From Propionibacteriaceae bacterium (lineage in GTDB: Bacteria; Actinomycetota; Actinomycetes; Propionibacteriales; Propionibacteriaceae), in the NCBI GenBank assembly GCA_905372155.1, contig CAJPNZ010000068.1:1-16400 (forward strand): 16,400 nucleotides of DNA, read 5' to 3'. A program made the translations under genes and the position numbers. This document shows, piece by piece, positions 6,486 through 12,956 of this stretch; within the stretch, counting starts at the first letter, position 1, and each line of letters begins with the position of its first letter. The notes under the pieces were generated by a model. It saw only the letters and a program-made list of their open reading frames with translations. It had not been told where the DNA came from and searched no databases.

Positions 6486-7064
6486 TGCCTGTGGCGTGAC
6501 GCCTGTGGGCAGGGCGAAGGTGAGGCGTCTGGGCCACGTTCTCGGGCGAGGCGGTGTGGTCTCGGTGACCTCCAAGGTGAAGAGACTAAGCGACGGCCCG
6601 GGAGTTTCCTCGGGCACGCAGGAGAGCGGCGCCATGGTGCCGTACGGGGAGTTGTGGACCTTGGCCTCCATGACGCCGTACCGCACCCCGTCGGCCTCCA
6701 GCTGGACGCTGCAATACATCAGGATCTGATCCGGCTCCGCGGTGAACTCAAGATCCACCTGCCACAGCTGCGCTCCTTCCGCCGCCGTGATCTTGCCGTT
6801 CTCGTTCTCGACCACCTGGACATCCGTCACCTGCACCGCGACCGTGATCTCGGACGTGGTGCTCGTTTCGTTTTTGGTGTCGGTCACGACGAATTCCTGG
6901 TGCAGTTCCCCTCTCCTGTCCTGTCCGCTGATGCGGCGGCCGTTCTCCTCCCAGGGCAGGTAGAGGTTCACGAGGCGCTGGGAACAGGCCAGCGTCGCAC
7001 ACACCAGCAGAGGCACCAGGGCAATCACCCACCCGCGGTTGCGGGCCCACCACGGGGATCTCAC
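6438..7064 (-). CDS. membrane-anchored or lipoprotein-like exported protein, DUF4352-like fold suspected
   Basis: This 208-residue exported protein is the last gene of a three-gene cluster. After a basic start (RSPWWARNR) a hydrophobic segment (12-26) ends in ATLAC at Cys27. That could be a lipobox, although the -3 position is Thr instead of Leu, so a simple membrane anchor is equally likely. The exodomain (about 45-208) is beta-rich, with WQVDLEFTA in its middle and a PG-x-FTLEV...LTFALP pattern near the end. This resembles the C-terminal strands of DUF4352-type domains and of the two upstream neighbours. GTG 7064 overlaps the previous stop by 4 nt (GTGA) behind an AGGGCAAGG ribosome-binding site. 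The function is unknown. The 3' end overlaps the convergent membrane-protein gene by 48 bp. Confidence 0.7.
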   Translation of the reverse strand: MRSPWWARNRGWVIALVPLLVCATLACSQRLVNLYLPWEENGRRISGQDRRGELHQEFVVTDTKNETSTTSEITVAVQVTDVQVVENENGKITAAEGAQLWQVDLEFTAEPDQILMYCSVQLEADGVRYGVMEAKVHNSPYGTMAPLSCVPEETPGPSLSLFTLEVTETTPPRPRTWPRRLTFALPTGVTPQALRLWWHHPEYLYIPL

Positions 7065-7726
7065 GCCTTGCCCTTCACGCGCGGGGGTTCCACGGTGATG
7101 CGCCCCGTGTCCGCTGCGAGCTGTTCCGCCCGGGACTCGTCAATGCCCAGATCTATGCTCGCCACGTCAAAGGGGGCAGAGGTGAGGAGGGCTTTCTCCA
7201 GGAACAGGAGGAGTACGGCACCCTGCAGGGCGTCCGCCGGTAGTTCGAGAGCAAAGGTGCAGCCCAGGACCATGCCGGGCTGCCCCGGGCCGCAGGGCGG
7301 CACGGTGATGGCCTGGAAGTCACCGAAGTCGCGTCCCTCCGAATCCGACAACTGAGGCGCCAGGAGACTGCGGGGCTCGTTCCTCGGCGTGAAGTCCACG
7401 TCGACGACCAACCAGATCCCCGGGGTCTTGGCCACATTCGGCCCGGACTGGACCTCTGCCGCGGAGCGGACCTGGGTCACCTTCACCGATCCCATGCGCA
7501 GCTCCACGGGCTGGCCCGTCGTGCCCGCGCGAAAGAACGGTGCATTCCTGACGGAATCACTGGTGGGGAGGTGGCTCGCCGCCCATGACCCGAACAGCAG
7601 GGCCACGACCAGGGCCGGGACTGTCACCCAGCGTGACAACCGGCGCCGACGGGACGGGAATTCCTGATCCGGGTCCGGATACATTCTCCGGGGCGGCCCG
7701 GGAACTTCTCGGTTGGTGGCGGTCAT
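7061..7726 (-). CDS. single-pass membrane protein with DUF4352-like exodomain
   Basis: The 221-residue protein has a short cytoplasmic tail rich in Pro and Arg (1-31), one membrane segment (about 32-50, VTVPALVVALLFGSWAASH) and an extracytoplasmic domain. In that domain WLVVDVDFTPRNEPRSLL, then SDSEGRDFGDF and PGMVLGCTFALELPADA, follow the order seen in DUF4352/TRF2-like immunoglobulin-type domains: a central strand, a Gly-turn, then PG followed by a hydrophobic strand and LP. Two cysteines (PPCGPG and LGCTF) might pair. ATG 7726 overlaps the upstream stop by ATGA and the next gene starts in its own stop (GTGA), so all three genes form one translationally coupled unit. The substrate or partner is unknown. 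Low-level homology to the two neighbours suggests local duplication. Confidence 0.72.
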   Translation of the reverse strand: MTATNREVPGPPRRMYPDPDQEFPSRRRRLSRWVTVPALVVALLFGSWAASHLPTSDSVRNAPFFRAGTTGQPVELRMGSVKVTQVRSAAEVQSGPNVAKTPGIWLVVDVDFTPRNEPRSLLAPQLSDSEGRDFGDFQAITVPPCGPGQPGMVLGCTFALELPADALQGAVLLLFLEKALLTSAPFDVASIDLGIDESRAEQLAADTGRITVEPPRVKGKA

Positions 7727-8394
7727 CTCTTCTTCAGCTCCTCCATGGGAAGGGTGACAGAGATTTTCGCCTCCCGGTCGTACCAGAATTTATCGCTGCT
7801 CAGGAAGGATTCACGATAGGTATATCCGGACAGGGTCACCGTGACCTCCGTCGGCAGGGGTTCCGCCTCGTTCTGCCACCAGACGGCGAGGAGATACTGG
7901 GGAAGGCCGGGCTGGAAACTCCCCTGGCGTTGGGCGTCCTGAAACCGGTAGAGCTCGGCCGGATCGGCCTGGCCATCAGGTTCGTCGTTCATCGTGGCCA
8001 GGGGGAGATCCGGATCCAGCGCGCGGGTGAGCAGTGCCGAGCTCACCATGGTTTTGCCGGTGTTCACCACTTCCAAGGAGATGAGCAGCAGGCGTTTTCC
8101 GCTCTTGGGACGGATCACCGGATCCAGGTCGGTGGCATGGAAGGCTCTGAGGAATGTCACGTCGAAGGGGTCTGCGTGCGCCACCTCCCCAGGAGACACA
8201 GAGGCGAGTGATTCGTCACGTTCGGCCAGGATGATGTCCCAGCCACCGAGCAGGCTGATGATTCCGACGACGACCAGGGCAGCGAGGACTCCCAGGCCTG
8301 TACGGGACCGGCGTCTGGTCGTACACGCCGTCGGCAGCGGTTCGTCGTCGGTACCCGGCTTCCGGCCGGGCTGAAGAACCTGCTGTGTCATCAT
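7723..8394 (-). CDS. single-pass membrane protein, first gene of the three-gene exoprotein cluster
   Basis: From ATG 8394 this is a 223-residue protein with a cytoplasmic N-terminus (about 1-33, ending in RRRSR), one membrane segment (about 34-51, GLGVLAALVVVGIISLLGG) and an exodomain. The core LLLISLEVVNTGKTMVSSAL is DUF4352-like: a strand, then N-T-G, then positions where an ionisable partner strand would follow. The C-terminus is charged (MEELKKR). TTG 8400 is in frame but unlikely. ATG 8394 lies 8 nt behind TAGAAT with no Shine-Dalgarno, which suggests a leaderless start; ATG 8391 directly follows and could also serve. The 36-bp gap to the ABC permease gene leaves room for read-through from the YtrA-type operon, so co-regulation is possible. 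The function is not known. Confidence 0.7.
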   Translation of the reverse strand: MMTQQVLQPGRKPGTDDEPLPTACTTRRRSRTGLGVLAALVVVGIISLLGGWDIILAERDESLASVSPGEVAHADPFDVTFLRAFHATDLDPVIRPKSGKRLLLISLEVVNTGKTMVSSALLTRALDPDLPLATMNDEPDGQADPAELYRFQDAQRQGSFQPGLPQYLLAVWWQNEAEPLPTEVTVTLSGYTYRESFLSSDKFWYDREAKISVTLPMEELKKR

Positions 8395-8402
8395 GCACAA
8401 GA

Positions 8403-8408
8403 ATTCTA
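8403..8408 (-). promoter_or_regulatory. -10 box for the exoprotein cluster
   Basis: On the minus strand TAGAAT (TANNNT) is followed by 8 nt and then ATG 8394, with no Shine-Dalgarno. This suggests a separate leaderless promoter for the three-gene cluster. The palindrome CCGGATCCGG (8421-8430) lies between it and the permease stop. Confidence 0.35.
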
Positions 8409-8430
8409 CGACCCCATCCGCCGGATCCGG

Positions 8431-9129
8431 TCAGCTTCCGCGGACGCTCGCCCTGCGGATGAGCGCGGCGGTCCCGGCCAGCGCCAGAACGGAGACCAGA
8501 GCCATGGAACCCGCCAGCCAGCCGGCATTGAAGTGTGCGGCGAACCGGGCCCAGCCCCAGCAGAGACTGATGAGCCAGAGCGTGGTCATGAAAATGGCCA
8601 TGGTGGTTGCCGCGTGGAGCAGCAGGCCGAGCGTTCCCCGCCAGAGCCAGGCTGTGGCCACCGACGCCCCCATGGCCATTGTCGCCAACAGCGACAGCGG
8701 GGTGAACCACCAGAAGGTGAACCAACTCCCGTGATCCAACAGGCCTGTTCCGAAAATGGGCTGATTGATGAACCATCCCCCGGTGGCACCCTCCAGCACC
8801 AGCATGCCGGCCAGGAGCAGGGTGTTGTAGACGACCGCCTGGAGGTGGTGGAGCAGATTTCCCAGGACGACGTCACACCGGGTGATACCTACGGCTGTCG
8901 CCAGGGGGAAACAGGTGGCCAGAGCGGTGATGGCGGATGCCAGCAGGGAGACGGCGATGGCCGTTCTGCCGCCTCCCGCCGCGATGTGGAGTTCCTGGCC
9001 AGTGGTCAGCAGAAGGGACCGGAAAACCAGTATGAAGGCCACCATGCCGAAGGCGATGATGGGGCTTAGGTACCAGCAGGTCATGCGGCGCGACAGGATG
9101 ATGCGCGCCATGACGAGTGAGCGTTTCAT
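8431..9129 (-). CDS. ABC transporter permease of YtrA-type operon
   Basis: The 232-residue protein is strongly hydrophobic, with about six membrane segments: near residues 18-40, 52-78, 96-115, 137-160, 165-188 and 200-220. It has the size and layout of ABC-2-like permeases that pair with a single ATPase. ATG 9129 overlaps the ATPase stop (ATGA) behind a GGGGGTGA ribosome-binding site, so the two are made in fixed ratio. Together with the GntR gene it forms a regulator-ATPase-permease operon like Bacillus ytrABC, whose relatives respond to cell-wall antibiotics. Sequence alone does not fix the substrate, and no separate substrate-binding protein is encoded. I call it a permease mainly by context and hydrophobicity. 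Confidence 0.75.
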   Translation of the reverse strand: MKRSLVMARIILSRRMTCWYLSPIIAFGMVAFILVFRSLLLTTGQELHIAAGGGRTAIAVSLLASAITALATCFPLATAVGITRCDVVLGNLLHHLQAVVYNTLLLAGMLVLEGATGGWFINQPIFGTGLLDHGSWFTFWWFTPLSLLATMAMGASVATAWLWRGTLGLLLHAATTMAIFMTTLWLISLCWGWARFAAHFNAGWLAGSMALVSVLALAGTAALIRRASVRGS

Positions 9130-10004
9130 GCCGTCACCCCCATGCCGTCGAGCCCGTAGGTGGCCACCAGGGTGTGGAGATCCGTCGCCTCCACGGTGAG
9201 GCCGGCGGCCTTCGCCTGTGTGGCGAGGCCGGGGCTGTTCTCGACGATGACCGTGCTCATCGCCCCCACCCGGGTGCTGCGCAGGACGGAGCGTCCCGAC
9301 AGCAGCGCATCCACGCGCTCCCGGGAACCGGTCAGGGTCAGGGCCCTGGAGCGTAAGTCATCGATGTTTCCGGTGGTCCGCACCCGGCCTGCGTGCAGGA
9401 GGACGACGTCCTCGAACAGGTTCTCCATCTCGTCGATGAGGTGCGTGGAGACGATGATGGTGCGGGGGCGTTCGGTGTAGTCGGCCAGCAGGAGGTCGTA
9501 GAACAGGGTACGGGCCGTGGCGTCCATGCCGAGGTAGGGTTCGTCGAAGATCGTGATGGGTGCGCGGGAGGCCGTTGCGATCAGGATGGCGACGGCCGAG
9601 AGCTGGCCGCGCGACAGTTTCTTGAGCGTCCGTTTGCGGGGGATGCCGAACTCGCCGGCGATCCGATGCGCCAGGCCGGTGTCCCAGTTCCCGTAGAGGA
9701 CGGGGCCGAGCCGCAGGATGTGTTCCAGCCGGTACTCGTCGGGGTAGCGCTGGGTGTCGCGGATGAAGCAGGTCCGGGCCAGGACGGAGGCGTTCTCGCG
9801 CGGGTTGCGCCCGAAAACCCGGATGGTTCCGGTGGCGGGGCGTTCCTGCGCGGTGACCAGCGACAGGGTCACGGTCTTGCCTGCGCCGTTGCGTCCGAGC
9901 AGACCGGTGACGACGTCCTGGCGGAACTCCAGGTTCAGGTCGTCGACGGCGGTGACGGTGCCGAAGCGTTTCGTCACGCCGTCGAGGGTGATGGCGGCGG
10001 TCAT
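9126..10004 (-). CDS. ABC transporter ATP-binding protein (YtrB-like)
   Basis: The 292-residue protein is an ABC ATPase. Walker A is GRNGAGKT (37-44), a degenerate Q-loop region surrounds TCFIRDTQRYPDE (78-90), the signature is LSRGQ (130-134), Walker B is ITIFDEP with Asp154/Glu155, and the H-loop is STHLIDE (His188). The signature and the PYLGMD D-loop match the drug/export type (CcmA/YtrB-like) subfamily. The C-terminal about 80 residues form the usual extension of these exporters. It should energise the permease encoded next; overlaps with both neighbours (ATGA at each side) show tight coupling. The start ATG 10004 has AAAGAGG about 7 nt upstream. Expression should be controlled by the GntR repressor encoded first in the operon. 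Whether it exports an antimicrobial, a peptide or a lipid is open. Confidence 0.92.
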   Translation of the reverse strand: MTAAITLDGVTKRFGTVTAVDDLNLEFRQDVVTGLLGRNGAGKTVTLSLVTAQERPATGTIRVFGRNPRENASVLARTCFIRDTQRYPDEYRLEHILRLGPVLYGNWDTGLAHRIAGEFGIPRKRTLKKLSRGQLSAVAILIATASRAPITIFDEPYLGMDATARTLFYDLLLADYTERPRTIIVSTHLIDEMENLFEDVVLLHAGRVRTTGNIDDLRSRALTLTGSRERVDALLSGRSVLRSTRVGAMSTVIVENSPGLATQAKAAGLTVEATDLHTLVATYGLDGMGVTA

Positions 10005-10360
10005 GGGTTGACCTCTTTCTGGATGAGGGCGATCAGTTCCCGTCCGCTGATGCCGAGGGTTGCCGCCTCGGCGATCAGCGGGCGGACGTACCGGTCAACC
10101 AAGGCCTGGCGCCGCTCCTCGATCAGGTGGAGCCTGGCGCCGTCGGCGACGAACATTCCGATCCCGCGGCGTTTGATCAGGACGCCCCGCTCGACCAGCA
10201 ACGCGATTGCGCGGTTCGCGGTTGCCGGGTTGATGCGGTGGAACACGGCGAGTTCGTTGATCGACGGTGCCTTCGCGCCGTCGGGGTAGGTGCCCGCGAC
10301 GATCTCGGCACACAGCTGGTCGGCCAGCTGCATGAAGATGGGGGTGGAATCGTCGAACAC
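10001..10360 (-). CDS. GntR-family repressor, YtrA subfamily
   Basis: The 119-residue protein has the short YtrA layout: a winged helix-turn-helix (about 8-75, opening with PIFMQLADQLCAEIVAGTYPDG and containing NELAVFHRINPATANRAIALLVERG) and only a short C-terminal helical dimerisation tail in place of a large effector domain. It is expected to repress its own operon, with release triggered by an envelope or antibiotic signal as in other YtrA systems. The start is GTG 10360, with AGGAGG directly upstream at 4-nt spacing. A perfect palindrome at 10371-10394 lies just in front of that ribosome-binding site and is the obvious operator. The stop overlaps the ATPase start by ATGA. Confidence in the family is high; the inducer is not known. 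Confidence 0.93.
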   Translation of the reverse strand: MFDDSTPIFMQLADQLCAEIVAGTYPDGAKAPSINELAVFHRINPATANRAIALLVERGVLIKRRGIGMFVADGARLHLIEERRQALVDRYVRPLIAEAATLGISGRELIALIQKEVNP

Positions 10361-10370
10361 ATACCCTCCT

Positions 10371-10394
10371 GGTTAGTTAGTACACTAACTAACC
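10371..10394. promoter_or_regulatory. perfect palindromic operator for the YtrA-like repressor
   Basis: Arms GGTTAGTTAG (10371-10380) and CTAACTAACC (10385-10394) are exact inverted copies around TACA. The minus-strand ribosome-binding site AGGAGG starts directly after the operator. Its length and dyad fit a GntR dimer. The AT-rich block differs sharply from the surrounding DNA and probably overlaps the promoter; a TAGTGT -10-like hexamer lies inside it on the minus strand. Confidence 0.8.
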
Positions 10395-10401
10395 TACTGA
10401 G

Positions 10402-10418
10402 TGACCCTGTTCGGGTCA
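10402..10418 (-). terminator. hairpin at the stop codon of the lipoprotein gene
   Basis: TGACCC (10402-10407) and GGGTCA (10413-10418) form a perfect 6-bp stem with a 5-nt loop. On the minus strand its first three bases are the TGA stop of the lipoprotein gene. There is no U-tract. It would separate the lipoprotein transcript from the repressor operon 8 bp further on. Confidence 0.4.
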
Positions 10419-11102
10419 AGGAACCAGGGGACGGGGCCGCCTGCGCCTCCGCGCCACGAGCACGATTCCGGCACCGGCGCCCGCCAGTGCGATCACCCCG
10501 AGGGTGAGCCACAGCCAGCTCAGGTCCGGGTCGGCGGATGCGGTGGCCCGCAGACCCTCATCGGTGTACATGTCCTTCGGGTCGGACCACGTGACGGTGT
10601 TGCCCTCGATCCTGCCGCTGCCGCTGGCGCTCAGGACGCGACCCGGAAAGGTCACGCGGACCTCGAAGTCGGTGAACGTGCTCGCCGATTCCATGGAGGT
10701 GTTACCGGATCCGCTGGAATACCTGAAGGTCCATTCCCTTCTGGTCTCGTCGTAGGTGATGATCTGGGCCTGGTCGGGAGCCGGACCAATCAGTCTCTTG
10801 TGGTTGATGGGCAGCTCACCCGTGAACCGGCAGGCGTGGAACAGGTCGTCCTCGTACGGGGCCTGCGCGAGCTCCTCCGGGGGCTGCGCGTGTTCCACGA
10901 CCGCTCGGCAGATGTTCTCCACCGTGATTTCTCCGGGAGCCTGTGCACCTTCCTCCGGTTTCCGGATCCCGATGTTCCAGTTCAACTTGACGCGTTCCTT
11001 GTCGACTATGTCGTACTCCACCCGATACCTGACGCAGGATGTGAGTCCCAGTAGGAGAGGAAGTAGCAGAAGCAGGATGCCGAATCGTCGTTGTTTCGTC
11101 AT
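10416..11102 (-). CDS. LppM-like lipoprotein with C-terminal membrane anchor
   Basis: The 228-residue protein begins with a lipoprotein signal: KQRR, a Leu-rich core and the lipobox LTSC with Cys23 as the lipid-carrying residue. The body (about 24-190) starts VRYRVEYDIVDKERVKLNW and contains TFTDFEVRVTFPGRV, typical of the LppM (DUF3153) family named from mycobacteria. A transmembrane helix follows (about 195-216, LTLGVIALAGAGAGIVLV), then a poly-Arg cytoplasmic tail (RRRRRPRPLVP). LppM in Mycobacterium is a cell-surface protein implicated in phagosome interaction; the role in other genera is unknown. ATG 11102 has no Shine-Dalgarno but lies 6 nt behind TAGATT, so it is probably leaderless. 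The gene stands alone between the PTS operon and the YtrA-type operon, with hairpins at both ends. Confidence 0.85.
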   Translation of the reverse strand: MTKQRRFGILLLLLPLLLGLTSCVRYRVEYDIVDKERVKLNWNIGIRKPEEGAQAPGEITVENICRAVVEHAQPPEELAQAPYEDDLFHACRFTGELPINHKRLIGPAPDQAQIITYDETRREWTFRYSSGSGNTSMESASTFTDFEVRVTFPGRVLSASGSGRIEGNTVTWSDPKDMYTDEGLRATASADPDLSWLWLTLGVIALAGAGAGIVLVARRRRRPRPLVP

Positions 11103-11108
11103 GACCAG

Positions 11109-11114
11109 AATCTA
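11109..11114 (-). promoter_or_regulatory. -10 box for leaderless lppM-like transcript
   Basis: On the minus strand TAGATT is followed by CTGGTC (6 nt) and ATG 11102, with no ribosome-binding site. The same hexamer precedes the response-regulator gene. No clear -35 is visible. Confidence 0.45.
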
Positions 11115-11160
11115 ACGGCAGGAAAGACGTGTGGGACGCGATCCGCGATTTGTCCAACTG

Positions 11161-11228
11161 CATGAAACGCCGTGGAGAACGGCCCCGTGACGCTCCTGTA
11201 TCGGGCACCGGTTCCACGGCGTTTCGTG
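11161..11228 (-). terminator. long inverted repeat closing the PTS operon
   Basis: Arms 11161-11176 (CATGAAACGCCGTGGA) and 11213-11228 (TCCACGGCGTTTCGTG) pair over 16 bp with a single G-T wobble, around a 36-nt GC-rich loop that can fold further. It starts 11 nt beyond the stop of the dehydrogenase gene. No U-tract follows. I read it as a strong terminator or 3'-end-protecting hairpin for the operon. Confidence 0.65.
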
Positions 11229-11239
11229 AACGGGCGGGT

Positions 11240-12568
11240 TCAGACCCAGATCTTCTCGAACACCTCCGCCACCAGGTCCTCGAACAGACCCAGCTCCCAC
11301 GCGACGTCCAGGGCCGTGTAGCGGGAGCGGTAGTACATGGCCCTGGGGAACAGGGCCCGCACGTCCTCGCGTGTCACCCCGATGTCCTCCGGGCGCGACG
11401 GGGCGCCCGCTCGGCGAAGCCGGTCGGCCAGCACCCCCGTCGGGACGAGCTGCGCCCGCAGCCGCTCGGTGACCTCGGGCCATTCCGCGACCAGTGGTCG
11501 CAGCCGGTCGGCCAGTTCCGCCCCGGCCAGGTACTTGGCCCTCGTCTCGCGCACCGCGTGATCGGCAAGGGCCCCCTCGAAGCGGTTCCGGATGTCGGCC
11601 TCGATCTCGGGCCACGGTGCACGCCGCGCCGCGACGGAATCGACGTCGACTCCCGACAGGTCCCGGCCGATGAGGGCCTCGTAGAAGGCGCACATGGCCA
11701 GGGAACCGACGGCCACCTTCGCCCCGTGCGACAACGGCACCTCGAGATCGGCGCCCAGGTGGGCCAGTTCCCACAGGTGGCTGAAGTAGTGCTCGGCTCC
11801 CGAGGCGGGGCGGGTTCCGCCGTAGGCCTGCATGGCCAGCCCGGACAGGCACAGCCCCTCCACGAGACTCCGGAAGGCGTCGGGTTGTCCCGCGGCGAGG
11901 GCGTCGGGATCGGACAGGGCCGTGGCCACCCCCGACTGCACCAGGCGCCACACGTCGGGGTCGATGGGTTCCACCCCGGTGGCGTCGGCCAGGATCCAGT
12001 CGGCGCCGCCGGGGATCTTCGCCGCCAGGTCGCCGTAGCCCGAGGCCGTCAGGTACGCCGGGGCGGCCGCCGCGACGTCCAGGTCCATGACGATCACCGC
12101 CGGGGCCTTGCAGGCGCGGGTGACCTTCACCCCCTGGCTGCTCATCGGCGCCCCGGAACCGGTGTAGCCGTCCATCGATGCGGCGGTGCCGACGCAGGCG
12201 TAGTCCCGGCCCAGTTCGAAGGCCGCCAGCTTCACCAGGTCGTTGAGGGTACCCGCCCCGACCGCCACCGGCACCGCATCCCCCAGCGAGTCCCGGATCC
12301 GGTCGGCGTTGTCCTGGGCCGCGTACAGCACCGGGCGGCCCGGGAAAACCAGCGGCTCGGCGACCGCGGCTCCGGAACCACGCAGCGATTCCTGGACGGC
12401 CTCCCCGGCCACCGCGAAGGTGTTCTCGTCGGCGACGACCTTGAAGGGCCCGGGCCCCAGGTGGGCGGTGATCAGCTCGCCCGCCGAGGCCAGCACCCCG
12501 CGGCCCACCGACGCGGCGACCGTGTCGGTGGCGCGGGCGAGCGCGTCGCGCAGGATGTCGTCAGGCAT
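11240..12568 (-). CDS. AraM/glycerol-1-phosphate dehydrogenase-like polyol-phosphate oxidoreductase
   Basis: The 442-residue protein belongs to the iron-containing alcohol dehydrogenase superfamily, closest by eye to AraM/EgsA sn-glycerol-1-phosphate dehydrogenases. The dinucleotide-binding loop is GAGTLNDLVK (104-113), followed by GTAASMDGYTG (127-137). Expected metal ligands are Asp180 in GYGDLAAKIPGG, His260 in ASGAEHYFSH and His281 in PLSHGAKV. AraM reduces dihydroxyacetone phosphate with NAD(P)H and a divalent metal. Here the gene is the last of a sorbitol-type PTS operon and overlaps srlB by 8 nt (GGTGAT ribosome-binding site in srlB). No classical short-chain sorbitol-6-phosphate dehydrogenase is present, so I infer that it oxidises the imported polyol phosphate to a ketose phosphate. 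The C-terminal region beyond about residue 330 is Arg/Glu-rich and longer than usual for AraM. Family is sure; substrate is inference. Confidence 0.85.
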   Translation of the reverse strand: MPDDILRDALARATDTVAASVGRGVLASAGELITAHLGPGPFKVVADENTFAVAGEAVQESLRGSGAAVAEPLVFPGRPVLYAAQDNADRIRDSLGDAVPVAVGAGTLNDLVKLAAFELGRDYACVGTAASMDGYTGSGAPMSSQGVKVTRACKAPAVIVMDLDVAAAAPAYLTASGYGDLAAKIPGGADWILADATGVEPIDPDVWRLVQSGVATALSDPDALAAGQPDAFRSLVEGLCLSGLAMQAYGGTRPASGAEHYFSHLWELAHLGADLEVPLSHGAKVAVGSLAMCAFYEALIGRDLSGVDVDSVAARRAPWPEIEADIRNRFEGALADHAVRETRAKYLAGAELADRLRPLVAEWPEVTERLRAQLVPTGVLADRLRRAGAPSRPEDIGVTREDVRALFPRAMYYRSRYTALDVAWELGLFEDLVAEVFEKIWV

Positions 12569-12923
12569 TGCCGATCACCAGCCGTGTGCCCGCTGCCAGG
12601 GCGGGTTCGGGATGCGATCCGCTGAGGTGCAGCGCTCCCGGCAGTCTCGGTTCCGATGCGCCGTCGAAGACCAGGGTGACGTGCCCGAGCGCGCCCAGGT
12701 TCTTCTCCGCGACATCCCCGATGGCGGTGATCCGCCACTCCTGGTCGCCGATCAGCACCGGCTGGCCGACGGCCAGCGGGCTCGTCAGCTCCGACTTGTC
12801 GATGACGAAGCAGTACGAGCGCAGCTCCTCGGGGGCGTTGCCCGCGAAGGTGATGGCCATCTGTTCCGCGAGGAAGTCGTTGGCGTCCGGCCCGACATCG
12901 ATGATGGTGGTTGAGTAGCCCAT
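12561..12923 (-). CDS. srlB: PTS glucitol/sorbitol-specific EIIA component
   Basis: The 120-residue protein matches the EIIA-Gut family over its whole length: MAITFAGNAPEELRSYCFVI (22-41), GQPVLIGDQEWRITAIGDVA (53-72), NLGALGHVTLVFDG (75-88) and PGALHLSG (95-102). It should take phosphate from HPr and pass it to the EIIB domain of the next protein in the complex. In E. coli SrlB, as I recall it, the phospho-His lies in YCFIHCHGEL. The aligned segment here is YCFVIDKSEL, with Ile at that position and no His nearby. The remaining histidines are 81 (in the conserved LGHVT), 99 and 104. ATG 12923 has AAAGGA 6 nt upstream. The gene lies 33 bp after srlE and overlaps the dehydrogenase gene. Confidence 0.92.
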   Translation of the reverse strand: MGYSTTIIDVGPDANDFLAEQMAITFAGNAPEELRSYCFVIDKSELTSPLAVGQPVLIGDQEWRITAIGDVAEKNLGALGHVTLVFDGASEPRLPGALHLSGSHPEPALAAGTRLVIGNA

Positions 12924-12956
12924 GGGAAATCCTTTCAGGTTGTTCGGTTCGGGTGG

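Noticed and set aside
5270..6499. 409-codon plus-strand open frame within the membrane-protein gene
   Set aside because: It is Arg/Gly/His-rich with no hydrophobic or domain pattern. The other frame gives clear membrane helices.
8421..8430. CCGGATCCGG palindrome before the exoprotein cluster
   Set aside because: A 10-bp GC-rich palindrome is expected by chance in such DNA. It is not repeated nearby and no regulator is linked to it.
11129..12625. 498-codon plus-strand open frame
   Set aside because: It is antisense to the dehydrogenase with its intact cofactor and metal motifs, and has shadow-type composition.
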